A DNA stretch of 64,000 nt from Dermatophagoides farinae (Eukaryota > Arthropoda > Arachnida > Sarcoptiformes > Pyroglyphidae). The notes beneath the pieces were generated by a model. The model was not told where the DNA came from, ran no database searches, and saw only the letters and a list, made by a program, of their open reading frames with translations. A program made the position numbers and the translations under genes. Location of the stretch: positions 1,116,001 through 1,180,000 of the forward strand of contig NC_134682.1 of the NCBI RefSeq assembly GCF_024713945.1. Direction: 5' to 3'. Shown here in pieces: positions 1 through 15,900 of the stretch. Numbering within the stretch: the first letter of the stretch is position 1; each line of letters starts with the position of its first letter.

Positions 1-4008
<4,008 letters not shown>

Positions 4009-4272
4009 TCTGATGTTGATGTTGTTGTTATCAGTGTTCGTCGCAGCGAAGAAGTGTTTTTTTTTTTTTGTTGAAATTTTTAATCGATTGACCAACAAAA
4101 AAAAGATGATGTTTTTTTGTTGTCGAAATAACTGATAAAAAAAATTGATGATTTCAGAGACAATTAAAAAAATGTAACCACCATCATCATCATCATCATC
4201 GAACGAAAACGATGATTATTCAAGAAAAACGAGAAATGCAAAAAAAAAATCAACGCTATTGCCGTCACCATA

Positions 4273-4310
<38 letters not shown>

Positions 4311-4985
4311 AAGAGGGGAGGATAGTGTGTGAGGGTGAGAAAAGTTGAAATAGTTTTTTTTTGTTTGCTCTAACATCCGTTTATGCTTCTACTTTTCAGC
4401 ACCTTTTTTTATATATCAATAATAATACAGTGTATTTACGATAATAAAATGAAATAAAATAAAAAAAATTCTTCACAATAAGGTTCACATCGTCGTATTT
4501 CGGTGTTACAAAAAACCACAATATATATTTCAGATATCTCTAATTGATAGATTTTAACAAAATCTAATAATCAAGCAGTAACACACAATTTGTAATTGTA
4601 TTCGTTGATAGACTGATAGTGTGTTTACACTGTATATTTTTATATATTGAGAACATCAGTACGTCTCTTTCTCTATCGCCATTAGCTACAATACACATTA
4701 TCACAGGTTAATCAAGTTTGGCTACATAGTTTGTATATATATATGGAATACGCATGTTCGAAAATCAATATAGAACGGGTGGATACAATTTCTAATGATG
4801 AAGATAATGATGACGATAATGATGATGATGATGGATCTTGCACTGGGGAAAAAAAAGGGAACTATTATTTTTGTTGATCATGCGCAATTCACCTTTATAA
4901 TGTAATCACAAACAGCACCATCTATTGTAAATGTTTTATTACAATTATCATCAAAGTTTTAATTGAAAAGAATAAAAAATTATAA
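4009..4985. other. Intergenic between OGT and zinc-finger gene
   Basis: Upstream region of OGT (minus) and downstream region of the zinc-finger gene (minus). It is AT-rich with ATC/GAT tracts and a GA microsatellite. I see no coding region. AATAAA-like strings near 4440-4460 and on the minus strand near 4975 could be polyadenylation signals. Confidence 0.6.
4275..4305. repeat. (GA)n microsatellite
   Basis: About 15 GA units upstream of OGT. Confidence 0.9.
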
Positions 4986-6435
4986 TTATTCAACATCAGA
5001 ATGTTTGCTTTTTATATGAATATTAAGAATATGTTTAACGCGAAATTTATCATTACAATGTGAACATTGATATGGCCGTTCACCAGTATGTATACGACGA
5101 TGGCTGGTCAGATTAGAGCTCTGAGTAAAGTTCGCATTACAATGTGAACATTTATATGGCCGTTCACCAGTATGTATAAGACAATGGCGGATTAGATTAG
5201 AGTTCTGAGTAAAGGTCGCATTACAATGTGAACATTTATATGGCCGTTCACCAGTATGTATACGACGATGGCAGATCAGATTAGAGTTATCAGTAAAAGA
5301 AGCATCACACTCTTGACATTTGAAAGGCCGTTCATTTGTATGTATACGACGATGTATGATGAGTTTTGATTTAAATTTGAATCGATTACCACAAAACGAA
5401 CACAGATATTTATTACCAGGTTGATGTGTTTTCAAATGATTATCAAGATTACGCGATGTATCAAATCCAAATGAACATTTTGGACAAGGAAATTGCTTAT
5501 TTCTAGTCAAATTCTTTATGATTAAATTTTCGTTTGATGATAATGAATTTTGTTGTTCCGAAAGATTTTGAATTATATTCATATCATCGTCGTCAATTTC
5601 ATCATTTGGATTGTCATAATTGATGGTGATAAGAGAATCTTGAGGATTGGTGCATAAATCACGTGTCTCTTTCGATGACGAAGTGGTTGATTGATCCAAA
5701 AATTCTAGCGTGTTGTCATCGCCGTTATCAATATGGAAATAATCGTGATCGAAAAACAAAACATTCGATCGATTTGGACAAGGAAATTTCTTATTTTTAG
5801 TCAAATTCTTTGTGATTAAATTTTCGTTTGATGATGATGAATTTTGTTGTTCCGAATGACTTTGAATTATATTCATATCATCGTCGTCAATTTCATCATT
5901 TGGATTGTCATAACTGATGGTGATAACTGAATCTTTAGGATTGATGCATAAATCACGTGTCTCTTTCGATGACGAAATGGTTGATTGATCCACAAATTCT
6001 AGCGTGTTGTCATCGCCGTTATCAATATGGAAATAATCGTGATCGAAAGACAAAACATTCGATCGAGCCGGCGTTTGTTCAACTTGTTGACAATCGAATG
6101 GTTGCTGTTGTTGCCGAATGGAATTCATAATCAACGATTCGATATGTTCCAAGATGGAATCAAATTTCGATTCAACATTATCAAAAAGTTTTTCTAATTC
6201 ATCCATTTCGATGTGAATCATTGGATAATGGTCGTTATGATGATCATTAGATTTGAATATCTAAAAATGAATCAAATACAAATTAAAATCAAAACAATTG
6301 AAAAATGCTAAATTTTACCTGATCAAAGTAATCGTTTCCATTCATATTTGATTGATTTGTCGATCTATTGTATTGTTGTTGATATTCATCAAGATTTTCG
6401 CGATCTCGAGATGATGATGAAGCCGGTACAATCAT
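4986..6435 (-). CDS. C2H2 zinc-finger protein, six fingers
   Basis: Probable sequence-specific DNA-binding protein of the nucleus. Two exons: 6435-6319 (MIVPASSSSRDREN..., 39 codons) and 6260-4986, with a 58-bp GT-AG intron; total 463 aa. The N-terminal half is acidic and Ser/Asn-rich, with a short predicted coil near MDELEKLFDNVESKF. The C-terminal third has six C2H2 fingers, for example CPKC...HLKTH, YLCSFCGNRF...HRRIH, FKCQECDASF, YKCSHCNATF, YKCSHCNANF, YQCSHCNDKF, joined by classic TGERPY linkers. The last finger ends HIKSKH. The acidic region is present twice (see the repeat entry). Target unknown; orthology not assignable by eye. A related, broken gene lies at 31762-32357 with a similar coil-then-finger plan. 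Confidence 0.85.
5475..6062 (-). repeat. In-frame 294-bp direct duplication inside the zinc-finger gene
   Basis: Two adjacent 98-codon units, 6062-5769 and 5768-5475. Each opens SNVL(S/F)FDHDYFHIDNG and ends at FPCP, so the first copy stops just inside the start of finger 1 (FPCPNR instead of FPCPKC). Only about a dozen residues differ, and even synonymous positions are largely unchanged, so the event is recent. Confidence 0.92.
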
Positions 6436-6576
6436 GGTTATTGTAATTCAATCGACAAAAAAAAACACCACATGTCTCGAAACCACATGTTATATATAAA
6501 TAAAGTATAATGACTCAATTTACTGCCATCTATCGGGTAATAAAAATTACAATTGTTTTAAAATTTTTATTTTGAT

Positions 6577-8981
6577 TTATTTATTTTCAACAATTCTTAA
6601 TGATAATTTTTTCGCAATAAAATCATTCAACAATTGTTTACAATGGCCAATTGATTCATTCAATTTAGTGTTTATATCCAATTTAGTCTGATCATCTTTG
6701 TTGGCAATAAATTGCAGTACATAATCTTGACATTGTTTCATTAGCTGATAAATTTCATCATTAGTATCTTTTTGTAGAAATTGAAGAATTTGTGGCACAA
6801 ATTTTCCACTTGCATGTAACATATGATGATGAACCATTTGAAATACAAGCAATACAAGAATATGTAAACAAAGAATAGAATCTTGACATTCATTCAATTG
6901 TAACAAAAGTGATTGTTGATGTTCGGACAATATTGATTTCTCTTTTTTTGAATCAATTTTTTTGATCATCATATCAATTTTAACGGCACATTCGTCTAAT
7001 TCACCGATGAAAGTTTTCACTTCATTTGAATTCAGTGAATCATTTAGTTTGAGAAAATCATTTTTAAATTCCACATCAAGTTTATTGATAATTTTCGTGC
7101 GAGCTTCATGTGAAATATTTTCCGATAACAATTCTTCATTGAAAAATGAAATCAATTCATTGGCAATATCTGTTGCTAATGTTCGTAATAAATGTTTATT
7201 CAATCTGGATTGTAAATCTTTGAATGCTTGACTTGATGATTCACCAATAAATTCATTTGTTTTATTGAATAACAATATTTTTGAATATGTTGAATTGACA
7301 AAACACTGTAATTCAGCAAAACTTTTCTTCGATTTATTCATTTCAGCATTTCGTGTAATGAACAATTCTTTTGCATACGATTCATATGATTTACGTAAAT
7401 CTTCATATATTGATTCAGCAATCGATTCAATAAATTCATTCGATACATCTTCAGTTAGTTTTTCAGTCAAAACATTGATTACTTGTTCCATTGGAATGAA
7501 TTCCAATTCATTAATACCGGCATCATCTGGTTCTTGTTCCATTTTTTGTCCTTTTTGACCGGGTTTATATTTCTTTTTGACTGCTTTTGTTTTCACTTCT
7601 CGTCTTTGAGTTGCACCACCACCACCGCTACCAGTACCACCACCACCACCAGTGGAACTTTTTCCTCTGCCTTTTTTGCCACCATGATCATCTTTGGTGG
7701 ATTTTTTACCATCATTATCAGCATCGATAGATTTTGTAGCACTGTTTTTCGATTTGAAAAAATAATTTTGCAATACACCATTTTTCAAATCTTCTTCAGC
7801 TCTATCTTTTTTGATCTGTTCAAAATAATCTTTTGTTTGTTCCATAAATGATTTGCTTGTCACAAAAGTATCACATAATATTTCAATTGAATTTGAATAA
7901 TTTTTATGTTCTAATGTTTGTTTGATCAACAAATCGATATCGACCGATGTCAACACTGATGGAATCATGTCGAAAATATCAACAAATGATTTGTTCTGTA
8001 CAACATCTTCAAAATTGGTTTCAAGTTGAATGCTCAACATTTGATCAACAGCACAGGTATCAAGATAACAAAGTTGATCGGCAAATTTTTTCTTCAAATA
8101 TAATTGTGGATTTGAAATGCCTAATTTGGTCAAAGTTGAATAATCAAGATATCGATTATGTTTGAAAAAACTATTAACATATTCTTGTTGATTTTTCGAA
8201 TAAATATCCGGTATGAATGTTGATCCAGAAACAATACCAAGTATTCGTTTTTTGGCAAACAATTTATCCAATGTTGATGTTAGCATCTTGTCCGAAATAT
8301 TATAACGATTAATTATTGTTTGCAATGCAATCGATCTGGTTATGGCAGAAAATATTCCAATTATTTTTGATTCATATCGAGCAATATAATCATGAGTATA
8401 AATGATTCGAGCATCATTATCAAATTGACCTTGAATCAATGTATCTAATCGTTCTTGGATTAGATTGACAAGAAAATCAGCTGGTAAATCATATTGTTTG
8501 GATAGATCACCAATAGACAATGATCCAGTTTCTTGAAGATGTAAATCAATTTCAGATGCAAGATTATCTTTGTAATAACGTGAAACCAATTGGCCAAGTA
8601 CAATGTTTATTTCACCACCACTGTTTCGAGCTATTTGATTGGCAGTAGCTTCAGCATAGCTATAATCGACATTCAAAATGGAAACTAAATCCGGAATGGA
8701 AATCCGTCCACCAGCAGCATACAGTTCACCTTCAATTTCATATTTAAGATGATCGGCAGTCAAATATTCTTTACCATCATTTGTAAACAATACATTGATC
8801 AATTTCTTTTCGATTAATTTTTTCACAATATCAACACAATTTCTTTCTGAAAGTCTTTGCAAATGGATTAATTCAATTTTTTTTTGTCAATCAATTAAAC
8901 TTACTTTAATACCGAGCTCATCTGTTGAGCTCTCTGAAAATCAGAAGCCAATTTTTTCACCTCTTCCCAATTGGCAGCCAT
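6577..8981 (-). CDS. UFL1: E3 UFM1-protein ligase 1
   Basis: UFL1 transfers the ubiquitin-like modifier UFM1 to targets at the ER surface (ribosome UFMylation, ER-phagy). Exon 1, 8981-8905, encodes MAANWEEVKKLASDFQRAQQ then MSSVLK; a GTAAGT donor and an AAAG acceptor give exon 2, 8854-6577, starting LSERNCVDIVKKL. This spacing equals that of the human protein (ADFQRAQ...RLSERNC), which fixes the intron. The product is 784 aa (human 794). Recognisable blocks are GKEYLT, GGRISIPDLVSILNVDYSY, FSAITRS, FIPDIYSKNQ, a Lys/Gly-rich linker (about residues 390-440), and a C-terminal helical part with HMLHASGKFVPQI. Frame is open. The upstream 150 bp is duplicated at 9671-9828. Confidence 0.95.
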
Positions 8982-9440
8982 TGTGATTTGAAACAAAAAA
9001 AAATTTTGAGTCAATCAATTCAATTTATGTATGGGTAAGCCACGATGGCCACGTAGCCAGAAAAATAAATAAAAAAAAATTCAACAAATCTTTTTAAACA
9101 CTTTTTTACCTGTTGAGTAGAAATAGTTTCATCTTTAAAATTTTTTTTATTTTCTTTATTTAAACCCTGTAATTGATTTTTTTACATCGTTACCATAGTT
9201 CCCCAATTTGATTTTTTATCACAACGTTTCAATTCAAATTTCAAAATTTTTATATCTAAATTTTCATTGTAAACTGCAATTTTTATACTCTGCAAGTGTA
9301 CTTGCACTGTGTACTTGAACTGTGTGTGTGTATTGACTTGGTATTTGATGCGGAGAAGTCCCCTGTTCCTTGCTAGTGAAAATTTGTAATTTTGGCGGCG
9401 GAAATTGAAAATGAAAAAATTCAAAAAGTAATTTGTAAAG

Positions 9441-9465
9441 CTCCTCGTACGGGAATCGAACCCGT
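9441..9465 (-). pseudogene. tRNA-Asp 3'-end fragment
   Basis: On the minus strand the sequence is a T arm ACGGGTTCGATTCCCGT followed by ACGAGGAG, which would pair with the TCCTCGT start of an Asp tRNA. No D arm or anticodon arm precedes it. Confidence 0.7.
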
Positions 9466-9592
9466 GTTTTCCATTTTGTCCTCCAAATTTAATGTTCGAT
9501 ATGAATTTTTACGTTTATTTTCATTGAATGTAAAAAAAACTGGTAATTTTGGCGACGGAAATTGAAAAAAATTCAAAAATTAATTTGATACA

Positions 9593-9665
9593 CTCCCCGT
9601 ACGGGAATCGAACCCGTGTCGCCCGCGTACTGTTTTACCCCTTTTTCTACTATTTGACAGGCGGG
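9593..9665 (-). pseudogene. tRNA-Asp(GTC) fragment with intron-like insert
   Basis: Minus strand: CCCGCCTGTCA (anticodon stem and loop with GTC), a 27-nt insert AATAG...CAGTA at the normal tRNA intron site after base 37, then CGCGGG, T arm ACGGGTTCGATTCCCGT and ACGGGGAG. The 5' third (acceptor and D arm) is replaced by unrelated AT-rich DNA, so this copy cannot fold as a whole tRNA. Confidence 0.75.
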
Positions 9666-9998
9666 TTTAATTTAATTCGATTTATGTATGGGTAAGCTGG
9701 TGGCCACGTAGCAAGAAAAATAAATAAAAAAAAAAATTCAACAAATCTTTTTAAACACTTTTTTACCTGTTGAGTAGAAATAGTTTCATCCTTTAAAATT
9801 TTTTTTATTTTCTTTATTTAAACCCTGTTTATTTCCCTCTGAAAATTGATTTTTTATCGCAACTTTTTGAATCAAATCGGTTTTTTTCTGGTAATTTTGC
9901 AATTTAGTATTGAGAGCTCTAGTTAGCACAAATTCGTTCATAATTAGTGGGACATATCACATGCCCACAATTGGTCAAAAAGTTGTTGTTGTTTTGAA

Positions 9999-10066
9999 TC
10001 CTCGTATAGTGGTCAGTATTTCAGCCTGTCAAACCTTTTAATTCTGGTTGCTGTACGCGGACGACG
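9999..10066 (+). pseudogene. tRNA-Asp-like 5' half with intron-like insert
   Basis: Plus strand: TCCTCGTATAGTGGTCAGTA, then CAGCCTGTCA, a 24-nt insert at the same place as in the other copies, then CGCGGACGA, after which similarity is lost. Compared with the Asp tRNA 5' half it has a 3-base gap in the D arm. No T arm follows. Confidence 0.65.
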
Positions 10067-10430
10067 ACAAATAACGAAGAATAACGACAATGGTCTTCAC
10101 GAAAGCTGGCACTGCTTATGGCAGCGACATCAATCCGGAGCAGCTGAGAGAGGAAGTGAAAAACCTCATCAAACGAATCAAGTTAAATGATATAGCGTTA
10201 TTCTAAAGAATCACGTACAAGACGGTAAAAACGTTATACGACGACTACTATAAATGTAGTAGTAGGTGGATCATCGATGTATTGAAATCGGCATTTGAAT
10301 ACAGGTAATAATATTTGAATTGATGCATTTCCGGCCAAAATTACCAGATTTTTATTATTGCAGCAATTTGTTTTGAATTTTTGCCCTTCATACACAATGT
10401 AATTGTGAAAGTAAATCAAACACTGTTATC
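10067..10430 (+). other. Non-coding or remnant stretch before the copia fossil
   Basis: A short open frame from 10090 (MVFTKAGTAYGSDINPEQLR...) of about 38 codons has higher GC than its surroundings and no family I can name. The rest is AT-rich. Confidence 0.3.
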
Positions 10431-10439
10431 TCTTTTGTT

Positions 10440-12361
10440 GATTCTCGTGATTCAGTCATTACGTGTTCTTCCTGGTCGTTCAATTGTTGGTGTAAGTGTG
10501 GCACGCTATGAACCATCTACGTTCAATGAGGCTATTAATAGTGATGAATCAGAAAAATGGCGAGAAGCAATGGATAAAGAATATAATCAATTAATTAAAC
10601 ATCAGACATGGCAGTTAGTTGATAAACCAGATAATGAACCGATTATAACTGTGAAGTGGATCTTTACAATCAAGGACGATGGAAGATACAAAGCCCGTTT
10701 GGTGGCTCGTGGTTTTGAGCAATACTCAGATTCTTTAGATATTTATGCTCCTGTTGCTCAAATGGATGTGATTCGTTTATTTTTCTCGCTAGTGGCATCT
10801 TGGGATATGGATTTAATACAGTTCGATTGTTCCAATGCTTTCCTCAATGGTGATATTTATGAAACTGTATATATCGATCAACCGTTAGGATATGATGATA
10901 AAACTGGACGTGTTTGTCTGTTGAAGAAAGGTTTATATGGTCTTCGACAAAGTCCACGTAGCTGGAATCGGAAGTTTGATGAAGCAATTATATCTTTGGG
11001 ATTTCGTTCATCAACATTTGATCCTTGTTTATATTTTATTAAGAAGGACAATGAATTTACGATGTTATGTTTATACGTCGACGATGCTCTTTTGGCTTCG
11101 AATATACCTGGAAGAGTGAAAAGTTTATTTGAAGAAATTGGTCAGATCTTTGAGATACGTTCGGTCGATTCTTGTAAATATCTTGGCATTAATTATACTA
11201 GAAATCATTTATCGAAGACGATCATGCTTCATGTTGTAACGATGTATATGAATTAACATTATTGTATTGTATTGAATTATATTGTATGACATTGTTAGAG
11301 TTGAATAATAAATCAATTCGATTTGTGCTCACGTTGATTAAACACGTGTTATATTTTATTTCACTTTATCAATATGATTATCTTATTGGAAAATTGAAAA
11401 TGTTTAATATGGCTGAGAGTAGAAAAGTTGATACCCCTTTTGCTACTGGAATTGATCCGTATCAACAATCGTCATCGAATATGGTTTATCCTTATAGACT
11501 AGCAATTGGTGCCTTGTTATATCTTTCTTGCAAAACGAGACCAGATATAGCGTTTTGTGTCTCTTTGTTGGCACGTTTTGCTGATAAAACAACAGATATT
11601 CATGTTAAGATGTTGAAACGTGTGTGGCGATATTTATCTGGCACTAGACATTATGGGATTATACTTGGTGGTGATAATCTGAAATGTGTAGCTTATTCTG
11701 ACTCTGATTTAGCTGGAGAAAAAGAAAATAATCGAACAACGACTGGTCATATAGTTTTATATGGTGGCCCGATTATATGGAAAACAAAATTGCAAAAATG
11801 TGTTATCGACAACACAGCAGAAGCCGAATTCATCTCTGTGTCCGTTTGTTCAAAAGATGTCCGTTTCGTTTTAAATGTTCTCGAAAATTTGGAAATCCTA
11901 ATCGATAAACCAGTCATTAATTGTGATAATCAAGCTGCGGTGAAACAACTACTGGCTGAGAATATTTCTTTAAAATTGCGACATATCAATATTAAGTTTC
12001 TGATGGTTCGTGATTTAATTCAACGTGGTCTAATGTCAATTCAATGGATATCATCTGAAGAACAATTGGCGGACGTTTTAACAAAACCGTTAAGTCGAAA
12101 GAATCATATATCTTTTGTCGAGAATTTGCCATTGTATGATTTTGTCAAAACGGGGGAGTGTTGAAGTTGGTTTTTAACAACAATCATACAATCGTAATTG
12201 TAATTGAATTATTGAATATATATATGTCACGAAGGGGTCGTGAGCCAAAACGAAAAACACAACGGTTTTCCAAGAAAAAGAGAGCAACCGATCTAATTTT
12301 TGTATATTCGTTATTATTTTGTAAAAAATAAATAAAGAATTAAATTTTTATCGACGTGACA
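10440..12361 (+). mobile_element. Ty1/copia LTR retrotransposon, 5'-truncated fossil
   Basis: The translation shows the copia-type reverse transcriptase (DMDLIQFDCSNAFLNGDIY, YGLRQSPRSWN, LCLYVDDALLAS) at about 10530-11250 and the copia-type RNase H with conserved TRPDIAFCVS, AYSDSDLAG and LRHINIKF at about 11380-12140. A purine tract at 12148-12158 is followed by what looks like the 3' LTR, starting TGTTGAAG at 12159 and tentatively ending near 12361, with AATAAA strings inside. No 5' LTR, gag, protease or integrase is seen. The element is broken: large 5' loss plus about one or two further breaks. It appears moderately old. Confidence 0.85.
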
Positions 12362-12916
12362 TATATATTGTAGCTAGTTGGTTTTGTTACTATTATTAAA
12401 ATTTATTAAGTTTGACTAAATGTTCAATACATCTTTTTTTTTAAATAAATAAAAATTAATTTATTTCTGTGTTTTTTACAGGCAGAAGTAGTTATCAGAA
12501 CGATTTTTAAAAGTTATTTTTTTAATAAAAAAAAGATTTTTTGCGTATGGAACTAAAGAGCCGCAGCTTCACATCCAAAGAGCCGCATGTGGCTCGCGAG
12601 CCGCAGGTTGCCGACCCCTGGTTTAGGTGATAACTTAGCCGTTCATACTCAGATGTATTTGCAGATATTTTCCATTTTCATTTCACTTATAATTTCATGA
12701 CCGATTATGTTTGGATATCTGTTGTAAAAAAATTACCTATCGCAAGCTTGCAGTCGCAATAAAAAATAATCAAAACAAATGACATAAAAAAGGTTTATTA
12801 AAGTTTACACAACAAAAAGAAAAAACAGGTAATTTAAAAATTGAAAAAAAAATTCAACAACAACCAAAAAAAACATACCGAAGATGATGTGGTAACACTA
12901 ACCATTTGTTTTCTGT
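12362..12916. other. Intergenic between copia fossil and TOP2 paralogue
   Basis: AT-rich DNA with one hAT transposon end (separate entry). No coding region seen. The last 100 bases hold the likely 3' UTR of the TOP2 paralogue. Confidence 0.6.
12557..12620 (-). mobile_element. hAT DNA-transposon terminal fragment
   Basis: GAGCCGCATGTGGCTCGCGA followed by GCCGCAGGTTGCCGACCCCTG is, on the minus strand, the CAGGGGTCGGCAACC-type terminus of widespread hAT elements. The other end and any transposase are not visible, and no 8-bp target duplication could be matched. Confidence 0.75.
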
Positions 12917-15900
12917 TTAACGTTCATTTTTTTCCACGCGGTCAAGTTCTTCAACAAATGCGTCCAAATCTCTTTCCCATAGCATTTGTGGCGTGGAAAG
13001 TTTGAGATCTTCAAGCTCGGATTTTTTTGCATCGCGCTTCTTCATTAATTTATGAACATTTCGTCTTGACATTGTTTGGATTGACATATCGAAAATATAA
13101 TGAAAATCATATTTTTTTTCCTCTTCCGTTTCAGGCATTTTATCATCATTTTCGACGTCTTTATTTTCATTATTCGACGTTGTGTCGGGTTCATTTTGAT
13201 CGATATTAAATTCTTTACGCCATGCTTTCACAGGATCCGAATCATATTTCCGTTCAATCAATATCTTGACAAATTCTTCATCTTCAAAATCTTCCATAAT
13301 GATTTTTTTGTCATTTAAAATAAAACGTATTTGATTTTCTAGCTTTAATAATTCAGCTTTAAACATAGCTTGGTAGTATTTCTTTCGTCGAACATAATAA
13401 TCGAAACGAACGGAGAAAAATTCTCGTAAGATATCCAAAACTGAATCAAAATGGCGAATATTACCATTTTGATCAAACAAAAACATCTTTGAATTTGTCA
13501 TTTTTGTTAGTAATTTGAATTGTTTACGAATGCCAACGCGCTTTACATCTTCCAATGAGCTTTCATTCATTTCAACTAAAAATCTATTGAACAAAAAAAA
13601 ATTTAGGATTGAAGCTCTAGAAAAAAATTAAATCAAACATACTTTACGGTCTTATCTGTATGATATTCTCTATAATTATTAATGATTGCTGGTTTTTTTT
13701 CCGTACCATGTAACATAGGATCTAGCACTGTTTCCTTATAAACTTGAGTCCAGGTGCCAATCGGTAATTCGTTAATTTCAATAAATTGTTCACTCAATTC
13801 GGCAACTTCACCCTTTATAACATATTCCATTGGTGTCACTTTCTCCACGGTTCCTGTGAAACCTTTATACCATGGATTCATGTCCAAAGGTTCTTCATTT
13901 CGAAGCATTCGTTTAATATTTTCCACGATTGCTCGTGGATCATAATTAGGCACCTTAGAATTCCAACCAGTACCAATACCTTCGGCACCATTGATTAAAA
14001 CCATTGGAAGGATTGGAACATAGTATTCGGGTTCGATTTTAAGATTATCGTCATACTTGTAAGTCAATAATGGATCATCCATTGGTGGAAACAATTTCCT
14101 TGCCAATGGACTTAACAATGTGTAAATATAACGAGAACTAGCAGCATCTTTACCACCTTGAAGTCTCGTACCAAATTGACCAAGTGGTTGAAGTAGATTA
14201 ATATTATTACTGCCAACAAAATTATGTGCCAAATTGAAAATGGTTGTTTCCAAAGATATTTCAGCATGATGATATGCACTCAATTCACCGACAGATCCAG
14301 CTAATTGGGCCACCTTAACTTCACGCTTATCATTACGTTTGAAACAAGTATAAATTACTTTTCGTTGAACGGTTCTAAACCCATCTATCAACGATTGTAT
14401 CGTACGTTTGTTTTTCATATATGAGAATAAAAACAAATCATTGTTGATGAAATCTTTGATTATAACTTTCTGTGTATTATGTTCGTGAGAATAAATTGGT
14501 TTTTCACCATTATCGCGTCTTCTTCGACGTTCTTCCATTCCTTTTGTGAGCCATTCTTTTCTTGCTTCGATCATCTTCTTACTGAATGCCAATTCCAATG
14601 CTTTATCATCGTCCTCATCATCATAACAGAATTTGATACGGTGGCGTTCCATGTCAGAAAAATATTCTTTGATTTCTTTCGATGTGAAGGTACCCAAACC
14701 TTTGGACAAGCAAAAGAAAAAATTTTATAAAGAAAATTAAAATAAATAAAAAAAATACCATTGTAGTATTTTATCTTGTAGGATTTGTTGTTTTGTGTTT
14801 GTTGTTTCCATTCATCGAAATCGGGCAGTGAATAGAAGGCACGTATGTAACCATCTTTGCTTACTTTAATGATAGGAACAATAAATTTTTCAAGAAAATT
14901 TTTTTTAATTAGTGACGGCCAATTAATATGTATGAAATCAATAATCAACCCACATAGGTGTGATCCATCAGGATCAGGGTCTGCCATAATCATGAACTTG
15001 CCGTATCTTAATGTTTTTAAATCTTCAATTGTATTATATTCCTTCTTATATCGCAAGCCAAGAATTTCGATTAAATCATTGATTGCATTATTTTCCATGA
15101 TCTGTTTATGGGTCGCCTCCCGAAAATTTATCATTTTTCCTTGCAATGGATATACTCCGAATTTATCACGCCCAATAATATTGATTCCTGCAATAACCAA
15201 TGATTTGGCTGAATCACCTTCAGTCAATATAAGGGTACAATCCAGTGAATTTATTGTTCCCGCATCATTGGCATCTTCCAATTTCGGTATACCTTTAAGT
15301 TTACTGATTTTTTTCGAACTCAATTTCTTGTCCATTTCAGTTTGTTGTTTAAAACGAATCCAACTAAGGATTGAATCCACGATACCGATTTTCATGATTG
15401 ATGTGAAAAACTTTTCACTAGGCGCACATTTAGATCCAAAATTTTTACTTTGTAAAGTCATCGTTTCCTTCGTTTGTGAGTCGAATGTTGGATTTTCGAT
15501 AAGACAATTAACAAAAACCCACAGATGATTGCGTATTTGATGTGGTTTGAGATCTACTTTCGATTTTCCACTTTTCTTCTTGACCGTTTCGATTAATTTA
15601 GAAATAATTTGATCGGTGACATGATCAATATGATTACCACCACCTGTGGTAGCTATGCTGTTTACAAAACTAATTTGTTGGTAACCTTTATCACTTAAAG
15701 CAAGGGCGATTTCCCAACGATCATTGACAACTTCATGTGCCAATTTTAATGGTTCATTATTTCTATCTTTTTTATCTTTGATGAACAAATCAATGTAGTT
15801 TCGAAAACCACTAACAGGAAGACATTGATTATTAAGATAAACTTTCACATCTTTCAATGAGCCAGCTAAATCATATGCACGACGAATGAACAAATCGACT

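Larger units (their letters stand above)
9013..9850. repeat. Nested local direct duplications upstream of UFL1
   Basis: Block X (starts near TTTATGTATGGGTAAG, includes GGCCACGTAGC and ACCTGTTGAGTAGAAATAG, ends TTTAAACCCTGT) occurs at 9021-9173 and 9671-9828. Block Y (GTAATTTTGGCG(G/A)CGGAAATT... to a tRNA 3' end) occurs at 9389-9465 and 9543-9619. The copies differ by small indels. I see no protein-coding gene here. Confidence 0.8.

Noticed and set aside
6962-7851. Plus-strand open frames opposite UFL1
   Set aside because: They are antisense shadows of a clear UFL1 exon.
14857-15528. 223-codon plus-strand frame
   Set aside because: Lies antisense to the TOP2 paralogue; composition is a mirror of that exon, with no domain.
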